From an uncultured Kroppenstedtia sp. (lineage in GTDB: Bacteria > Bacillota > Bacilli > Thermoactinomycetales > DSM-45169): a stretch of DNA of 8,845 nucleotides. The notes beneath the pieces are model-generated. The model searched no databases and was not told the origin of the DNA. It saw only the letters and a list, made by a program, of their open reading frames with translations. Positions 6,036 to 8,845 of the stretch are shown piece after piece. The stretch's first letter is position 1. Every line of letters begins with the position of its first letter. The stretch spans positions 1-8,845 of the forward strand of contig CAUGKZ010000047.1 of the NCBI GenBank assembly GCA_959600065.1, given 5' to 3'. A program made the translations under genes and the position numbers.

Positions 6036-8108
6036 TCACAGGAAGACTTCCAGGATCATATCGATGATTTTGATTCCCACAAAGGGCACAATCACTCCCC
6101 CGAAACCGTAAATCAAGAGGTTGCGACGCAACAGTTGAACAGCAGGTAACGGTTTGTAGGCAACCCCTTTCATCGCCAAGGGGATCAATAACGGAATGAT
6201 CACCGCATTGAAGATCAGGGCCGACAGGATGGCGCTAGTCGGTGAATGCAAACCCATAAAATTGAGGGTTTCCATTTGCGGAATCGCCAGGGTGAAAATT
6301 GCCGGAATGATGGCGAAGTATTTGGCGATATCGTTGGCCATACTGAAAGTCGTTAGCGCCCCCCGCGTCATCAAGAGTTGCTTGCCGATTCCGACCACGT
6401 CGATAATCTTGGAGGGATCCGAATCAAGATCCACCATGTTAGCTGCTTCTTTAGCGGCAACAGTACCGCTGTTCATGGCCAAACCGACATCAGCTTGAGC
6501 GAGAGCTGGAGCGTCGTTAGTTCCATCTCCGGTCATGGCCACCAGCTTCCCCTGCTCCTGCTCCTCTCGAATCACACGGATCTTGTCCTCGGGAGTGCTC
6601 TCAGCGATAAAATCATCCACCCCCGCCTCCTTGGCGATCGTCGATGCGGTCAGCGGGTTATCCCCAGTGCACATGATCGTTCGAATCCCCATGTGACGCA
6701 ATTGATTGAAGCGTTCCTTCATGCCAGGTTTCACCGTATCTTTCAGATAGATGAGACCGAGGATCTCCTTCCCGATGGCGACAGCCAGGGGAGTGCCTCC
6801 CATGCGGGCGATACGATCCGCTTGTTCATCCAGATCCGCGGGGGGCTGACCCCCTTTTTCTTTGACATACCGTTTCACAGCATCGACAGATCCTTTACGG
6901 TAGGATTCTCCTTTGATATTCATTCCGCTCATTCGTGTATCCGCGGTAAATGGAATAAATTCCGCCTCCCCATACCGAGAGGAATCGATCTGCAGTCCCT
7001 GCTCCGAAGCCAATTCTAAAACGGAACGTCCTTCTGGTGTTTCGTCCTGAATGGAAGCCATCACCGCAGCTTCCCGGACATCCTCTTCTTTACGAGAGCC
7101 TACCGGAATAAATTCTGCTGCCATCCGATTGCCGAAAGTAATCGTACCTGTTTTGTCCAGGATCATGGTGTGGATGTCACCAGCTGCCTCGACCGCCTTT
7201 CCTGACATCGCCAACACATTGAAGCGGGTCACCCGGTCCATTCCGGCGATCCCGATCGCGGAGAGCAACGCCCCGATCGTGGTCGGGATTAGACAGACTA
7301 ACAGAGCAATCAAGGTGGCGATTTCCAATTGAACACCAACATAATTTGCAATGGGTACCAGGGTGACCACTACGATCAGAAAGATCGCCGTCAACGTTAC
7401 CAACAGGGTGTTGAGTGCGATTTCATTGGGAGTTTTCTGCCTCCCGGCACCTTCTACCAAAGAGATCATCTGATCCAGGAACGACTCCCCAGGGTTTGCA
7501 CTGATCCGGACCTTTACGGAGTCGCTAACCACTTTGGTCCCGCCGGTAACAGAGCTGAAATCGCCACCGGCCTCTTTGATCACCGGAGCCGATTCCCCAG
7601 TGATCGCTGATTCATCGATGGAGGCAAGTCCTTCAATGATCTCTCCATCACTTGGAACCAGATCACCGGCCTCGACGAGTACAATATCCCCCTTTTTCAG
7701 ATCGGTGGAAGAAACAATGTGGATGTTCCCCTTATCATCCAATTTACGAGCCTTCGTATCCGTTTTGGTTTTTTTCAGACTCTCCGCCTGCGCTTTGCCA
7801 CGTCCTTCCGCCAATGCTTCGGCAAAGTTGGCAAAAAGGATGGTGAAGAGAAGGATCGCGAATACAGCGAAATTGAAGCCGGTGTGTCCCTCCATACCAA
7901 ATAATTCTGGCATGAACACCGTCAGCAAGGTTAGGATGGTCCCGATCTCCACTATAAACATCACCGGGTTATTCATCATCGTGATCGGATTTAATTTGAT
8001 GAAACTACCGATCAGCGCTTGGCGCAGGATTTTCCCATTCAGCAACGAGGACTTGTTTTTGGGAGAGGACTCAACGCCTTGCGTCCTTATGGAATGATCT
8101 CGATCCAT
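6036..8108 (-). CDS. kdpB: Potassium-transporting ATPase subunit B (P-type ATPase)
   Basis: KdpB is the ATP-hydrolysing membrane subunit of the high-affinity potassium pump, used when external potassium is scarce. The 690-residue protein has full family length. Motifs in order are the actuator-domain TGES (170-173), the membrane segment with [20 protein letters not shown] (273-292), and the phosphorylation motif DKTGT with Asp318. Next come the nucleotide-binding KGSVDA (405-410), MCTGDNP (479-485) and the hinge GDGTNDAP (527-534). Hydrophobic helices lie near 50-66, 80-98, 233-256, 261-285 and at the C-terminus. The ATG at 8108 follows a GGGGGG-type ribosome binding site about 9 nt upstream. 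The gene starts 17 nt after the kdpA stop. The serine of TGES is the residue that carries inhibitory phosphorylation in E. coli KdpB. Confidence 0.98.
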   Translation of the reverse strand: MDRDHSIRTQGVESSPKNKSSLLNGKILRQALIGSFIKLNPITMMNNPVMFIVEIGTILTLLTVFMPELFGMEGHTGFNFAVFAILLFTILFANFAEALAEGRGKAQAESLKKTKTDTKARKLDDKGNIHIVSSTDLKKGDIVLVEAGDLVPSDGEIIEGLASIDESAITGESAPVIKEAGGDFSSVTGGTKVVSDSVKVRISANPGESFLDQMISLVEGAGRQKTPNEIALNTLLVTLTAIFLIVVVTLVPIANYVGVQLEIATLIALLVCLIPTTIGALLSAIGIAGMDRVTRFNVLAMSGKAVEAAGDIHTMILDKTGTITFGNRMAAEFIPVGSRKEEDVREAAVMASIQDETPEGRSVLELASEQGLQIDSSRYGEAEFIPFTADTRMSGMNIKGESYRKGSVDAVKRYVKEKGGQPPADLDEQADRIARMGGTPLAVAIGKEILGLIYLKDTVKPGMKERFNQLRHMGIRTIMCTGDNPLTASTIAKEAGVDDFIAESTPEDKIRVIREEQEQGKLVAMTGDGTNDAPALAQADVGLAMNSGTVAAKEAANMVDLDSDPSKIIDVVGIGKQLLMTRGALTTFSMANDIAKYFAIIPAIFTLAIPQMETLNFMGLHSPTSAILSALIFNAVIIPLLIPLAMKGVAYKPLPAVQLLRRNLLIYGFGGVIVPFVGIKIIDMILEVFL

Positions 8109-8125
8109 GGTCTCAACCCCCCCTT

Positions 8126-8845
8126 TTATCGAAGTGATAAAAATTCTGCAACCGGTCCCAGTACCAACACCGGCAAAAAGGTAAGCGCCCCTATAATCAG
8201 GATCGTACCTGCCAGTACCGTTCCGAAGGTCGCATTATCGGTGGGAAAAGTTCCGATAGACGCTGGCACCTTCTGTTTGGCTGCTAGTGAACCCGCTACC
8301 GCCAACAGAGCGACAATAGAGAGGTAGCGACCGAAGATCATCACCACTCCGGTCATGATATTCCAATAGGGAGTTTGATCATTCAGCCCCTCAAAACCGG
8401 AACCGTTATTGACGGCGGAAGTGGTCAATTCGTATAAAACCTGAGAGATCCCGTGGAAGCCCCCATTGCTGATCGCCTCCGTCCCCCAAGGAGTGAGAAA
8501 AGAGACTGCTGTCGGCACCAAAATCAGGAGTGGGTGGGCCAATAGCACCAACACAATCCATTTCATCTCTCTCGGCTCGATTTTACGTCCGAGAAACTCC
8601 GGTGACCGACCCACCATCAGACCTCCCAGGAATACGGCCAAGATGGCATACAGCAAAATGTTGAGAAATCCGGCACCCACACCGCCAAACACCGTATTCA
8701 ACATCATATTGGACAAGGTGACCAGGCCACCGAGGGGGGTTAGAGTGTCATGCATCGTATTGACAGAACCTGTTTCCGCTGCGGTGGTCACGGAAGCAAA
8801 GAAGGCTGAGAGCACCGGTCCGAAGCGAACCTCCTTCCCTTCCAT
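8126..8845 (-). CDS. kdpA: Potassium-transporting ATPase subunit A (partial, C-terminal part)
   Basis: KdpA is the ion-conducting subunit of the KdpFABC pump, related to the SKT/Trk channel-like superfamily. About 240 C-terminal residues are present; the gene runs off the right edge, so its start is not visible. The Met at the edge is internal, in the conserved MEGKE segment that lies a little past the middle of the full protein of about 560 residues. Visible family features include the third selectivity-filter region TTAAETGSV, the segment [27 protein letters not shown], the fourth filter region NNGSGFEGL, and the C-terminal [19 protein letters not shown]. In E. coli the third filter reads CGAV where this one has TGSV. 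It is the first visible gene of the leftward kdpABCD operon. The operon promoter, and any small kdpF, would lie outside the window. Confidence 0.96.
   Translation of the reverse strand: MEGKEVRFGPVLSAFFASVTTAAETGSVNTMHDTLTPLGGLVTLSNMMLNTVFGGVGAGFLNILLYAILAVFLGGLMVGRSPEFLGRKIEPREMKWIVLVLLAHPLLILVPTAVSFLTPWGTEAISNGGFHGISQVLYELTTSAVNNGSGFEGLNDQTPYWNIMTGVVMIFGRYLSIVALLAVAGSLAAKQKVPASIGTFPTDNATFGTVLAGTILIIGALTFLPVLVLGPVAEFLSLR

Noticed and set aside
6378..7019. Plus-strand open frame of 213 codons opposite kdpB
   Set aside because: It is antisense to a fully conserved P-type ATPase gene, has no recognisable domain or ribosome binding site, and is explained by codon bias of kdpB.
7534..8097. Plus-strand open frame of 187 codons opposite the start of kdpB
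   Set aside because: It is a low-complexity antisense shadow with no family resemblance.

Overview
The window looks like chromosomal DNA of a Gram-positive bacterium of the Bacillales type. It has strong AGGAGG/GGAGGG ribosome binding sites, a T-box riboswitch in front of proline biosynthesis genes, and Bacillus-like Ung, ProB, ProA and Kdp proteins. A relative of the Thermoactinomycetaceae is possible, but that is a guess from general protein flavour and cannot be settled here.

Layout, left to right. Positions 194-871 (+) carry ung, uracil-DNA glycosylase. A sigma-A type promoter (902-931) follows, then a proline-type T-box leader (about 938-1220) ending in a strong terminator, and then the overlapping pair proB-proA (1458-3838, +), which makes glutamate-5-semialdehyde for proline. 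A perfect hairpin at 3844-3877 closes that operon. From the right edge and running leftward is the high-affinity potassium pump operon: kdpA (cut by the window edge), kdpB, kdpC, and a short kdpD that ends after the sensor/Usp part and has no histidine kinase domain. No kdpE is present.

The least expected content is a family of three short non-coding mobile elements (MITE-like, 206, 136 and 186 bp). One sits in each of three intergenic gaps: between the T-box terminator and proB, between the convergent ends of proA and kdpD, and between kdpB and kdpC. All share terminal inverted repeats of about 19 bp (consensus CAGGnnTGTTGATTAACCA) and all are flanked by 9-bp direct repeats (9/9, 8/9 and 8/9 matches), so each is a clean insertion. 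Two copies contain a 35-nt core between inverted arms. That core is inverted in one copy relative to the other, and one base-pair change in its hairpin is compensated. The third copy lacks the whole stem-loop module.

The genes are ordinary housekeeping genes. The accessory signal is the repeat family and its insertion into regulatory or operon-internal positions. The target-site duplications also let the pre-insertion arrangement be reconstructed: the T-box terminator originally lay only about 20 nt before the proB start codon, and the short kdpD already ended next to the proA terminator before its element arrived.
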